This document shows positions 11,300-36,575 of a stretch of 64,000 nt of DNA, one piece after another. The DNA comes from Triatoma infestans. Lineage: Eukaryota > Arthropoda > Insecta > Hemiptera > Reduviidae. A model generated the notes under the pieces. It did not search any database. It was not told the origin of the DNA and saw nothing but the letters and a program-made list of their open reading frames with translations. The stretch covers positions 46,404 to 110,403 of the forward strand of contig JAAEAF010003359.1 in the NCBI GenBank assembly GCA_011037195.1. The letters run 5' to 3'. Within the stretch, counting starts at the first letter, position 1, and the number at the start of each line of letters is the position of its first letter. A program made the translations under genes and the position numbers.

Positions 11300-14200
11300 G
11301 TGTTTCTCTCTCTATGCATTGTTATGTTAGCCCATTGGTGACGCTAATAAGGTCACAATCAGCAAAAAAAAAAAAACTTTCAGGCCCCCCAAAAAAATCT
11401 ATTTAGAAGTCAATTTGTAGATTTATATTCCCAAATATTTAAGGACTTCCTAATGAAAATGCTAAATTAAATTTACTTCTTCGAAATAGTAAATGAACAG
11501 TTTATTTACTAGTTTTGTTTTGAAGATTATGTAAAATATAAACTATCCGAATGAGAATCTTCTCATACTTTTGCTTCAAGATAGTTAGTCCAGTTAATTC
11601 AACCATATTGGAATGATGAATGAAATTGTGACAATCAATAATATTTTACATTTAAGATGTTACAATTTAGAGACATCTTTCTCCAGTATGCCGGCTTCGT
11701 TATTTTGATAACGTTATATTTCTAGAGTGGTTTCAATTAAGTCCTAATACAAATAATATTTAACCCAATTGAAATTGATCGAACAATTTGTGGGAGATTC
11801 ACGAATGAAGAATTGATGGAATACGCTGAACTGAATTTCCAATTCATGTGGTTTTTGAACAAAGAGGCTGAATTGAAAAACGCTCTACATTGATTGATAA
11901 TTAATTAATAAACCATTTTATGTATCCATGGAATGAAAGTACTACTTTATTTTTAACTGCAATAAATAAAAAAAAGAGGCATTTTTTGACAAAATAGAAT
12001 TGGGATTGATTAAATTTGGTGAACAAATGTGCCCCGAAATGTCATTTCTTGCTTATTACTGATTGATTCATTTCACACTGAAAAACAAAAAACATTTAAA
12101 TGAAATTAAATGGATTGTGGGAAATTTATCATAAAAAAGAAAAATGGTACAAAAGAAAACATTATTATCCAAGGCCATGTATTTTTCCAAATAGCATTAA
12201 CAGATAATGGAAATTACTCTTTTTTTATTTATTAATAGATTATCAACAAGCACACACCTTGTTATTTTTTTTTATTTTACTTTTTCAAACAAAAAATAAA
12301 AAAATAAAAATATATGTTTTGTAAAATAAAAATTAATAATAATAAAAGATAAAATGTAGTCTTAGTGATAGAAAAAAAAATTACATTATATACTTTTTTT
12401 TCATGAAAAAAAAAAGTGCCTGGAAATACAAGATAAATACAAGTATTCACTAATAATTTTTCAGGAGTTTCTTAAAATTGTTAAGAGAAATTTGAATATT
12501 TTTACAATATAATTCGAAAGTAACAAAAATTTTTGTCAACATTTTTAGTCAAGCAAAATTGTAATTAAAATACTGATGTTTTTATTTTAATATTTTCAAT
12601 TTATACCTATTATTTAAGCTTTCCAACTTGTGTTTTGTTAATGACACTCAGGCCCGTAGCTGATGTATTTGACTTCTGAATAAGTAACAAATTAAACAAA
12701 TAAAAAATCAATCGTTCCCAGTAAAGAAGTAAAATAATTAATAAAGGCTAAACGTAAAAATGAGGTTAGAAATTCTGCACCAAGTTTATTTTTCTCCATT
12801 CTCGATAGAAGATTATCTGTTTCTAAAAAAAAGAACAAATGGTATCTATCTGGAAATAGGCAGAAATGGAAAAGTTGTTTACAAAATGAACGTCTTTGTA
12901 CCGTACATAGAAATCTGCCAATTGTTCAACTAATTTATTGTTTATATTAAGTTTCATTTCGGATTTACTATCGTTATTTTTTTAATTCTCTCGTAGAAAA
13001 TAAAAATTTATAGTGTTTGTTCGAAATGTCAGCTAGTGGCCTGCAGTGGGCACATATTGTTAGATACTCCTAATAAGACTTTTTTTTATGGAAACCTTAA
13101 ATAACTGGCTGACTATTAAAAACAGTTACATTTCTTTTTAAATAAAATTCAAAATAAATTAAATAATAATTTTTGTGTTTCTTGTATTCTGTTTTTCAAT
13201 GGCACTGAGCAAGGCTAAAAATATTATATATATTTTTTTTTTTTTTTGGTTAAAATTAAAATACTAGAGAGAAGAAAAAAAAGTATAAATAATTAATAAT
13301 ACATTAAATAGGAACATGTAATAATATATAATTATATATATATATATAATATATACTTTATATTTTTATTTAAGTACTTTTTTATCTACTACCATCAGAG
13401 TTTGGTTCAAAAAAACCCCCCCTCCCAAAAAAACGATCCAGCTGTTTAAAAATCAACTTTTTATTATTACTAAAAGAACTGTGAAAATTATTTTCTGTGT
13501 CATGAATTTTTACTTTTCATAAAAAATTACTTTTTATTTTTTTTTATATATTTGTTTTTTAACTTATTTTCATTATATATATATACAAAAAGCGTAACAT
13601 TAAATCTATATGAGAGTGTGATATGAGAGAGAGATACGAGAGAGAGATTCGAGAGAGAGAGAGACAGAGATATAGATCAAGAGATTAGAGATTATTTCTG
13701 AAAGATAATGGAGTGATAATGTCAGTTTTAGAAGAGAGCACAAAGTGAACTGGTGTTTATTTTTAATTATTTTTCATTTTGTTTTGTTTGCATAACTGTG
13801 AAACATTTCATACATTACTTTGTATACCTATATAAATAAATACATACATGCATATATTTCTCAAGGCAAACAATGTTCCTTTTTCCTTTCTCTTTTCTGT
13901 TAAATTTGTAAATATTTTGGAAGCTATAAAATTCCTTTTTATTAATATGCTAAAAAATATGGCAAAATAAAAGTTTGTAAATAGTTAATACTGCAGCAAT
14001 ATTGTACAATTTATTAATATTTAATGAATGTTTCCTTTTCTTTTTTTTATTAATAAACGCTCTCATCTAAAAAAATGCGTATATAATTATTTTTTTTAAT
14101 TTTTAAATTTATCAATAGTGCTAAATTTTGGCGGCGATCTGTCACAGCAGCTACAAAAAAAAAAAAAAAAAAATTTACTGCCTTAATGAATTCTTTCAAA

Positions 14201-15210
14201 AAATTCTATGATTACATTTGGAAAGACATTTTCTTTACTAATATAGCATTTACTTTCTTATGCTTTTTAGATTATTTGCATAAATTCTAGGACGTTCGTG
14301 CGATTATCTTGTACGAGCAATAAATTATTTGTTCTGCGTTCCATGGTTGGTTTTTGCACAACTGTATTAATTGATCTTTATAAGAAATACATGCATAAAA
14401 ATGGATGTTGACAGACAGTTCATTGAAGAAGTTGATAGGCTCTTTGAACATCAAATAAAAAAGGAGTAATGGAGCTGATGTGAATCTATGCTGCAGACAT
14501 TAGAACGATGTCCTAATTCAGGCTGGAAATTTCTCGAATCTCCGCATGCGCTCTCATTATAACGGCGGTATTTTAAAGGCTCTGTTTTTTAAACAACTTT
14601 TTGTGTTTAAAAGTGGAGTTATAGAGAAAATAACAAATGGCTGTAAATCTTACCGCTTCTTACATTTCGGCACATAAACAAAGTGTGAGAAACTTAAGTT
14701 CCAAGGGATTTAGTATCTTTTAGGGACCCACCTAGCTCAGTGGTAAGGCCCTCGCCTTTGTTGCAAAAGGATTTTTCAATAAATTCATATCGGCAATTTC
14801 TAAATTTGCCGTATCTGAAGTCGGAGGTACTATTCACAACAAAAACTAGAAGTTTATGATTAAGGAGGTTGGTGTGAATGAAACAAAAATGCAATGAGCT
14901 CAACTGTAGCCTAAGTATATAGTCTCAGCATCTGGTATATGCAGACTGGTTGGTTAAAATATAATTTGCATAAATGTCTTACTACTAAGAAATGAACTTA
15001 GTATGTCTGTAATTCCAAGTTCAACATACTGTTATGGATACGAACTATCTTAATCGAAACGCCAGATTATACAGGCACTACAAAACTATTAAAGGAAGTG
15101 GAATTTAATATTAGCAATAATCAGTGAGTAATTGACAGTAACCACTGTCTTTTAGACTGCAATTTACCCTATTTTATGTCTTACAGGCTGATAGCTTATA
15201 CTGCTGATCT
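11300..15210. other. Very AT-rich, homopolymer-rich, no gene seen
   Basis: Dominated by A and T runs (poly-A near 14154-14172, (TA)n near 13330-13350) and a GA-rich microsatellite at about 13615-13685. Near 14726-14760 a CCTAGCTCAGTGGTAAGGC segment resembles a tRNA A box, but no matching B box or clover-leaf follows. It may contain part of a long 3' untranslated region of the - strand ace-1 gene. Confidence 0.5.
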
Positions 15211-16120
15211 TTATCTGCAAGGTTGCTGTAATAGTTTTAGAAGCAAGAAATTACAGACTAAATAAATATCGTAAACAGATGTAATTGCCGTCAAGAATGA
15301 GATTCTTAGCTGTAGGTAATAGTTAGCAAGGGTGCCTCGGCAAAGAGGCACTAAGGGCCGTGAATGACGAAGACTAATTGGGAAACGATGAGCGGAAGAT
15401 ATTAGTTCTGCATGAGCTTCGACTATCCACTGTTTGGTCATTTAATCGTCAATACATGGACGATATTTGATAATCTACCAATAAAAGGGCCAAATATCCA
15501 AATATACAAAGAGGAAGCCCCTATCCGTTTGAGTTTTGCCAGCCGTAGCTCATTTAAGTTACCTATTGGCCAATTTCTTTCTAATAACCCGATATAGATT
15601 TGTTGTGTTGATTTTCATGGGGCTGTTCAATGTGAGCAGCGGTCAGCGATAGTATAACGTTTGTATAGCTGCTTGGCAGTTTTTGGACAGTATCAGTTTC
15701 TTTTCGGGCATTTTCAGTTCCCGATCCATGTTCCATGAGCTTTTGCGCTCTCTTTATAGTCTTCCACATAGATGCAAACTATATCAATCCTCTAACTTCG
15801 CCTGCTAGGCCATATGGGCTGGATATCTCTTTGTTTCCGAAGCTATAATTTTTTTCAATTTTATCTTAATCAAACAGGTTTTCTTTTTCCAGTCTCAGTT
15901 CAATTTCCAAGAATTGGCTTGATTCTTTTTTAATTAAATTATGTGAGGCTAAGCTAACCAGAGGGGGAAGGGTGCGAGTTTGAAATCTTTGATCTACATC
16001 TTTTTTCTCTTTCGTTACAGACAACTCTTTCATAACTGCAACAATTATCTCCTTTTTTAATTGCATTAGATTGACTTTGTCAACTTCCATGTTACGAATA
16101 CTGAAAATTACAATAAACAA
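15211..16120 (-). other. Degenerate coding-like region of unknown origin
   Basis: Three - strand open frames in series: 16120-15866, 15769-15581 and 15441-15211. The first has a methionine (MEVDKVNLMQLKKEII) shortly after a possible TTTTCAG acceptor and is lysine/glutamate-rich. The frames are separated by stops and match no family I recognise. It could be a decayed gene or transposon, or chance. Not called as a gene. Confidence 0.25.
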
Positions 16121-18613
16121 ATGTACATAGTATTTTGTCTTTCAAACTTATACATACTTAATACTTAAGAACATATTCTTAAAGACAATCAAGCAGCGCA
16201 ATAAAAAACTGTAATAACCATATACGTCGAAGAGAAGCGCCTCAATACGATAGAATTATGCAACAACCTAATAATAAACAAAATGTATATTTCTTTTATT
16301 AAAAAATAAAAGCGATAACTGTTATTTTTTTTTTTTACAAAAATAAATAAATAAGATTATGGATTTAACATAACTTTTTTTTATTATTACTATTATTTTA
16401 AATGTAACCCAAGAACGCTGATAATTTTATTGTTTATTTGTTAATCACTTTCAAATTCCTGTTCCATTATTAAATTATATACACTTGGAGATATATCCAA
16501 GGCAAAAATGACATAATTACTAACTATACATCTAGTACGAATTTCGTACGCATAATATTTTTGTTTATTACGGCCCGTTTTTTTCGAACAATTTTGTTTA
16601 TTTTGTTTTTTTTATATATAGTTTTTTAAAATATTTTTCTTTCATTTTTTTTTTAATTTATTTTAAAAAGTGTAAGTAAGTAAATAGTAGCAAAGCATGC
16701 AAAATAATAAATTTCTCTCTTTTTTTTTTTTTTTTTTTTATTACAATATTAATAATATATTTACAAATTACGAACTTCTCTTTATATATAATTATATTTT
16801 TTTAAATTATTTTGTTCATAGTATTTAGGCAGAATTCTACCATATTGTTAATTTCATGATATGTGTCTTTTATTTTATTTTTTTTTGTTCATCTTATTTA
16901 TATATAAATATATATACTCGTTATTTATAATTATTTAGTAACTGAATTTAGTTTTTTTTTTTTTGCACTTAAAAAAGTGTATATTGCAATTATAATAATC
17001 TTTTTCTTTACATAAAGTGAAAAATTAAATATAAACAAAAAAAAACACTAATTAGTAAAAACTATATTTATATATATATATATATTAAATCTATTAAGTT
17101 CTAATTCTTTTTATTACAAAAAAAAAAAAAAATAAAGAAAGTTCTACATACTGAACACACGACAGATTCACAGCATTTATTTAAAAAATTCCCCGCTATA
17201 GTTAAATGACAATAAATAGTATCTATTATATTGTCAAAACAGCTGTGATCATTTTTTTTTTTAATTATATATTTAATTTTTTAATGAAACAATTTGTTTT
17301 ATATATATTTTTTTTTCTTAAAATTAAAATAAAGATTCAAATTAATCCCCTTTCCCAATTATTACAATAACTTTGCTGCTATAAACTGTTAAAATACCCC
17401 CAAATGAAAGCAACAAAAATTTAAACATACTTTCCAAGACAGGAAGTTGAAATATAGTGTGGATGTTTTTGTATTTTTACCTTCAAAGTAAAATCCTTTT
17501 CAAGCTTGGAAAACATTTTCTTCTAGAATTTTTAAAATTTCTATTTATTTATTTTTTTTTTTCATTTTTCCAATAATTATTTACTTTTAAAGTAATAAAG
17601 AAAAACAGCAGAAAGGCCTATTTTTTGTAATTTTTTTTTTTATTAGAAGAATCTAAGTGCAATTTATATTGACATATAATTTTTTTTTTTTTTAGAGATT
17701 ATTATATACATCGAGGTGCATTAAAATTGTACAAAACGATGTTTTCTTACTACATATTTATTTATTTATTTATTTCTTTATTAATAATTTCATTCACATC
17801 TTATTTAAATATTTTTTTTATGAAGGTTCAATGGTTTTTTTTATTGGTTTAGGAAAATACTCATTTTTTTTTTGCTTTTATTATTTTCACAAACCCAATT
17901 AAAGATATTATGGTGTGGAATTTTTTCATTAATAAAATAATTGATACACTTTATATTGAAACTTTGTGATAATTAAAAAAAACAAAAAAAAAACGAGTAT
18001 ATTCACGTACCGATAACATTCAATCACTTTCTAATAATAAATAAGATATGAACAAAGAACTTATTATTTGTTTGTTTTCTTTCTTCCATGTTTTTCTTTG
18101 ATTAAAGCTAAAAGCTATTTTCATTCATAAGATTTTTTTTATTTATTTTTTTTATTTTTTATTTATATATTTATACTTTATAATACACGCGGGGTTGAAG
18201 AGGGTAGTCGTGTTAAAATGAAGGTAAAAATCAGAGTTGTATATTTGTCACTTATATATTATATATATATCTTTTTATTCTTTTTTTTTCTTAATAGGAA
18301 GAGATTTATTTTTGTTTTGTTTTGTTCGATAAACCGGCATTAATTATTATTATTATTATTTAAAAAGATATGTTATTTTTCTATTTGGTGTGTGATACTT
18401 ATCTGTTTATTATCTTTGGTATTTACAAAAATCATTATTTTCTGTGTTTAGTGTGTATGTTTATATACTATTTGTGTATAAGTGATCGTGTGCACTTCCA
18501 TTGAAATAAGTTTATTTTATTTTATTTTTTTCAGAGTAACGAATACTTATGGACAATGTGGATTAGCTTTAAAACTAAAAGAAAATAAAAAAGTTTATTT
18601 AATTATATTATTG
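16121..18613. other. AT-rich block directly downstream of the ace-1 stop
   Basis: Very rich in poly-T/poly-A (for example T run 16721-16739) and short AT repeats. No coding frame is supported. It follows the ace-1 stop in the direction of transcription, so part of it is probably ace-1 3' untranslated sequence. Homopolymers give too many AATAAA words to choose a poly(A) site. Confidence 0.45.
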
Positions 18614-32156
<13,543 letters not shown>

Positions 32157-32302
32157 TTGTTGAATGATTTTCCACTTCTAGTAAAAACAAAATTCCTTTA
32201 TCACCACTGTAATGATAGTCAAATTGCACAACGATAATTAGTCCCAGTGGATTAATGTTTAAATAGTAGGCCTGAAGTGGAAAATCATTTAACAACTCAC
32301 CT
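32157..32302. mobile_element. Small inverted-repeat element (MITE-like, about 145 bp)
   Basis: The left end GTTGAATGATTTTCCACTTC is matched on the right by the reverse complement of GAAGTGGAAAATCATTTAAC with one mismatch. No coding capacity. The right end abuts the 28S rRNA fragment. Confidence 0.6.
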
Positions 32303-32560
32303 GCCGAAGCAACTAGCCCTGAAAATGGATGGCGCTGTAGCGTCGTGCCTATACTCTGCCGTCAATGACAAAGGTAGTTAATAAGCTGTGTGTTAATTAA
32401 TGTTGTAGTTTTTTAAATTGCGATGTTGTTAATTATATAGCTTGTTTCATACTACTATTATGTCTTGACGAGTAAGAGGGTCGCGGCGATGAGCGCAGAA
32501 GGGTCTGGGCGAGAGCCCGCCTGGAGCCGTCGCTGGTGCAGATCTTGGTGGTAGTAGTAA
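32291..32560 (+). pseudogene. 28S rRNA gene fragment (rDNA pseudogene)
   Basis: Begins with the conserved large-subunit segments AACTCACCTGCCGAAGCAAC and TAGCCCTGAAAATGGATGGC. Then come CGTGCCTATACTCTGCCGTC, an AT-rich stretch where a variable expansion segment belongs (about 32352-32462), and GACGAGTAAGAGGGTCGCGG. It ends with AAGCCCGCCTGG-type text (GAGCCCGCCTGGAGCC) and GTGCAGATCTTGGTGGTAG. The order and spacing follow arthropod 28S rRNA. Only about 270 bp are present, without flanking rRNA, so this is a dispersed fragment rather than an active gene. Confidence 0.88.
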
Positions 32561-32761
32561 TTTTAAAATTATCTTAACCTATTCCCTGATGAAATAGATT
32601 AGGGATAAGTTTCTTTGTTTATTGTTATCTGTTACAATAAACAAAAAAACATTCAACCTAAAACCTTGACTAACTTCTTGAAAAAAATTCATACTAACTG
32701 GGATAAATTTATCTAAAAAGACTGTAAACTTAACTTTTGAATAACTACCTAATTTATTAGG

Positions 32762-32900
32762 CAGCTTCATAACTTTCCGCTTCATAGGAATTTCTTCAAC
32801 TCCCTAACCGGGAATAAGATCATACAGTCTTGGCTTGAAAAAAAAAAAATGTATGCTTTAATTTTCCCTAAACATTACGTTAGGTCTATACTCGGTACAG
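32762..32900 (-). repeat. Inverted repeat arm, partner at 29563-29690
   Basis: Reverse-complement copy of the block in ace-1 intron 1, with the same internal homopolymer and GGTTAGGG..TAGACCTA(A)CG landmarks. Confidence 0.85.
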
Positions 32901-32963
32901 TATTGAACATGACTATGATGAAAAAAGTCCCAAAATCCTCGATCATTAACATTATATTCTACA

Positions 32964-33263
32964 TTGGGAGAAGGATAAGATCATGGTGACAAATTCAGAC
33001 AGATGAAGTTCTTCAAATATCTGAAACTCAGATAGTCCGACAAAGCAGGCGCAGATATGTAAATTTTATTGTTTGTTTAATTTATTCTTTCAAAATTAAT
33101 TTCCAATCATATTTTTTATTTGTATGATAATTGTATTATTATTTGTATTGATAAACAAACAATAAAATTTACATATCTGCGCCTGCTTTGTCGGACTATC
33201 TGAGTTTCAGATATTTGAAGAACTTCATCTGAATTTGTCACCATGATCTTATCCTTCTCCCAA
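32964..33263. repeat. Near-perfect hairpin, arms about 112 bp, loop about 74 nt
   Basis: The left arm 32964-33078 (TTGGGAGAAGGATAAGATCA ... AGGCGCAGATATGTAAATTT) is the reverse complement of 33153-33263 with only a few differences. It lacks coding capacity. It looks like a MITE or the product of a recent inverted duplication. Confidence 0.9.
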
Positions 33264-33356
33264 GGAAAAAAAAAATATAAGTAAGGGATAAATGACAAAT
33301 CCAATAAAGGTTGAACATCTCTTCGGAATATTATATGAGGCAATCAATATATCTGT

Positions 33357-33391
33357 TACATATACATACATACATATATATATATAAGTAT
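33357..33391. repeat. (CATA)/(TA) microsatellite
   Basis: ATACATACATACATATATATATATA run. Confidence 0.9.
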
Positions 33392-33409
33392 ATGGGAGAA
33401 TAATTTGGC

Positions 33410-34555
33410 ACTGCTTGGGGGATGTTGGAGTAGTGGTTTTGCAAATGTCATATCTCGGCCTACACTCAAGTAGATGAGAGAGTTTGAGTGTAGTGGTAGG
33501 GATATAATGTTAAAGTTTTATGATATCTCCACCAGAATACAAGTTTAGTCTATACTATGGCTATAGATTACAGTTTGTATGTTGGAGAGTATGTAATGTA
33601 ATGTAGAGTGTTTGTGTGTGGGTATATGTAATATTATCAAGTGAAGCAACACTACTTAGTAAAGAGGTTTGGATAGCATTATCCAACTTGGCTAAACTCC
33701 CACCAACTCCTACCAGTATTTCTTCAGCTACAGCCCCTATCCACACTAAAGACAATCTTATTTAGATTTAGTTAGTCAAGTTTTAATATAACCAACCCAA
33801 GGTCACACTTCCTTCTCCCATGTTTTTGATTCGATTTCTTCAGATGAAAAATTAACAAGTAATAAGAGAGAAATAGCCAATCGCATTTCTTAAAAATAGG
33901 CTGCATACAGGTGAAAAAAACTCATTTTCAAAACTCTGACACGATTACACCCCTTCCTCTTATTAAAATACAAATAATAATACAAACTTATTGAAATACA
34001 AAATTTTTGTGTAAGTACAGTGGACTGGTATATCTCACATAAGAAACCTCGCCGTTATTACAGTTTTGATACCAGCTCAAATATCTATAGGCGCATAACT
34101 CGTCAATCGGATATCGACTTTGTTGAATAAGTTTGTCATGTTTTTCTGATGAAGTTATCTCTTTCGGGCTTAGATTAGAATTAAGAGCTGAATTTTTAGT
34201 GTGTAAAAGATATTAAGGCCATGCCAAGTTATGAAGGATTTACCAAATAGATTAGGGCCTGATGAAATAGATTAGGGATAAGATAAGAAAAAATGGATTA
34301 TTCATTTACGAAGATTCAAAGTAATTGAAAATGCCATGTTGATCAAGAAGCTGAGATCATTTTTAAGAAATACTAGGGAATACCGTTTCCACCCAGAATT
34401 CTTGGATCGAAAAAATACTTTAAGCGGTTGAAATTGAATGTTGATAGAAATCATTAAGGTCTATAGTTAGTTAGCCTAAAAGTCTAAATAAATTTGTAAA
34501 TTAAGTGTCAGTTTTTGAAAGCAAAATACTTCGCCGGTTGTTGGTACTGTTCGAG
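33410..34555. other. Unassigned; includes a short family X end
   Basis: At 33925-33970 the words GACACGATTAC and CCTTCCTCTTATTA match the reverse complement of the family X border (TAAGAGGAAG..GTAATCGTGTC). The rest shows no recognisable gene. Confidence 0.45.
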
Positions 34556-34812
34556 TTGGATAACACTTATCTAGTTTTATTTATCAAGCTTGGAAGGCTG
34601 AAATGGGCTGGCCATGTGGCTAGGATGGAACCAAGCTCAATGCAAGGAGATATCTGGACGTAAGGACTCAGATGGCAGGACAGTATGGCGACTGATGGGA
34701 CATGCCTGCCGGGAGTACGGAACTGGAAGGCGGTTGCATAGGATCGCTGATTGAGGAGGCCAAGGCACATTGGGGTTGTAGAGCCAAGGAAGTAGAAGAA
34801 GAATTGTAAAAT
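34556..34812 (+). pseudogene. LINE reverse-transcriptase polyprotein tail
   Basis: Reads LKWAGHVA RMEPSS, then GVRNWKAVA and DR, followed by a GGCCAAGGCACATTGGGGTT segment (EAKAHxGL-like). This is the typical C-terminal sequence of insect non-LTR polyproteins whose tail runs WxGHVxRM ... RNWxxxAxDR. Several stops break it. Truncated on both sides. Confidence 0.65.
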
Positions 34813-34843
34813 TAATGCCAATTAAAATTTAATTAATACCTGG

Positions 34844-35068
34844 ATTAGGGGAGGTATTAGCTAAGGGTTGGACTCCCACGCGGAGATCCCGGGTTCGAAT
34901 CCAGTGTTACCCTTAGATTTTTTCTTCCTAGGAGTCTCTTTAGCTCACTGTTCGGTGATGGACAGTGTTGTTTGTAGCGAAAGAACACTGTCCGGAGGCC
35001 GGCAGTGCCCTAAGAAGGCTCCGGGCGCTAATGACCATAGATGTTGACGCGCCTTAAATTAAAAAATA
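34844..35068 (+). mobile_element. SINE-A copy 2 with target-site duplication
   Basis: B box GGTTCGAATCC (34892-34902), preceded by CTCCCACGCGGAGATCCCG; the A-box region is disrupted (TAGCTAAGGG). The body and GACGCGCC end are as in the family. An A-rich tail follows. It is flanked by the 9 bp duplication AATACCTGG at 34835-34843 and 35069-35077, which supports retrotransposition. Confidence 0.9.
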
Positions 35069-35077
35069 AATACCTGG

Positions 35078-36570
35078 CCATTTCCAAGGAATATGGGTAG
35101 TACATATTTACACTCTTACTACTTCATTTCAAATTGAACAAAAATTGAGATACCTACATCAGTTCTACTGCCAATATCTTTTATACAGATTCTTACATAA
35201 ACAGAAATACTACTTAAAATTGAATATGTGGATGGTCCGCGATGCTGGATATCATCTGATATTTTATCCGTCGTGCCATGCATATTCCTTTTTTTTTCCT
35301 GACCAGTTTCGGTTTTTCATCCATCTTCAGAACAAATTCACCGAGTTCACTTCAAAGCAATGTTTCTGTTACACTGACACTTGTTGGTTGTATATATGTG
35401 TGGGAAGTTATGTTACTATGTGTGTGTGCGTGTGTGTGTGTTTAATGACAAAATGGAATTATTTTAAATTATGATTAGACATTAGAAAATAGTAAAATAG
35501 TATTAGAAAATAAATAGCATGTTGTGAAGGATACTTTATAACTAAATTTTAATAGTAGTGTTATGATGCTCAGTGTTTTATCAAGTCATTTTTATTAGGG
35601 AGGGGGTGAAGGCGATAAGAAATTTCAGGAGTATACTGTGCTGATAAGAATAGATAAAGTGTGAAGGAACGCATTGCAAAGTTTATGGACAATCAAAAGC
35701 TTGTACATATAATAAATAAATGTAAAATCCAAGTAAGGTTAAAAATGACTTAATTTAGTTATTCCAAAGTGAAAACTTTTAAAACCTATACTGAACAATA
35801 AATAAATAAATAACTAATTTTCTTCTCAAAAAAAAAAAAAAAAAAAAATTTCTTAAGAGAGAGTGAGAGGGGGATACAGTGAGAGATAAATACTAGTGAA
35901 ACAACGAACACACATTGTCCGTGAAACCCAAATGAATATTTTTCTTTCGATGAGATAAACCTTCTCAAATTTGAAATATGATAAGAATTATTTGTTTTCA
36001 CTGTTAATAAACTGATTATATTACTTTTAAATTATCCAACTATATTTTTCAAACAAATAAGATTAGATATTCTAGGGCTGTTTCATTCCGTTCAGCTTTT
36101 GGCTGGCTGTTAAACTCTTCTGCCAGGACGTGACTCTAAATGTAATTTAGCCACGCTTCCTCCCCCCCAACCCACTAATGGTTATCAGATTATATAATTT
36201 ACATTCCATTTAATATATAAAGATTTTATCTTGATATTGAAAGTTGAAAAAATGAAAAAGAAATATTTTTTTCTTGAATTTCCTTTTCTTTTCTTTTTTA
36301 AATAAAGAATTACTACTTTTTTATCAATTTCATTAATTGAATATATTTCAATGTAATCACAATTTATTTCCATTTTGTGTGCCAGGTTTTTATAATAATA
36401 TTTCTCTAATGGTCAAGGAGAAAGATATGTATTTCAATGTTGCACAATAATTTTTTAAGTTTTTTAAATGTCAGATGGTCTTCCAGATTAAAGAAGATTA
36501 GAAATACTTATCATTAACATTGTACATTAAGCTCAATTTATTATTTTGGTTCTAGGTAAGTTTTTTTTTT
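35078..36570. other. Unassigned intergenic sequence
   Basis: Holds a (GT)n microsatellite (about 35418-35446), a poly-A run (35828-35848) and AT-rich text. No gene is supported. Confidence 0.5.
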
Positions 36571-36575
36571 TTTTT

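Noticed and set aside
13615..13685. GA-rich stretch as a GAGA-factor site cluster
   Set aside because: It is a simple microsatellite with no promoter or gene start nearby.
14726..14790. tRNA-like start (CTAGCTCAGTGGTAAGGC)
   Set aside because: An A-box-like word is present, but no B box, anticodon stem or acceptor stem pairing follows at the right spacing; no tRNA gene or SINE body can be supported.
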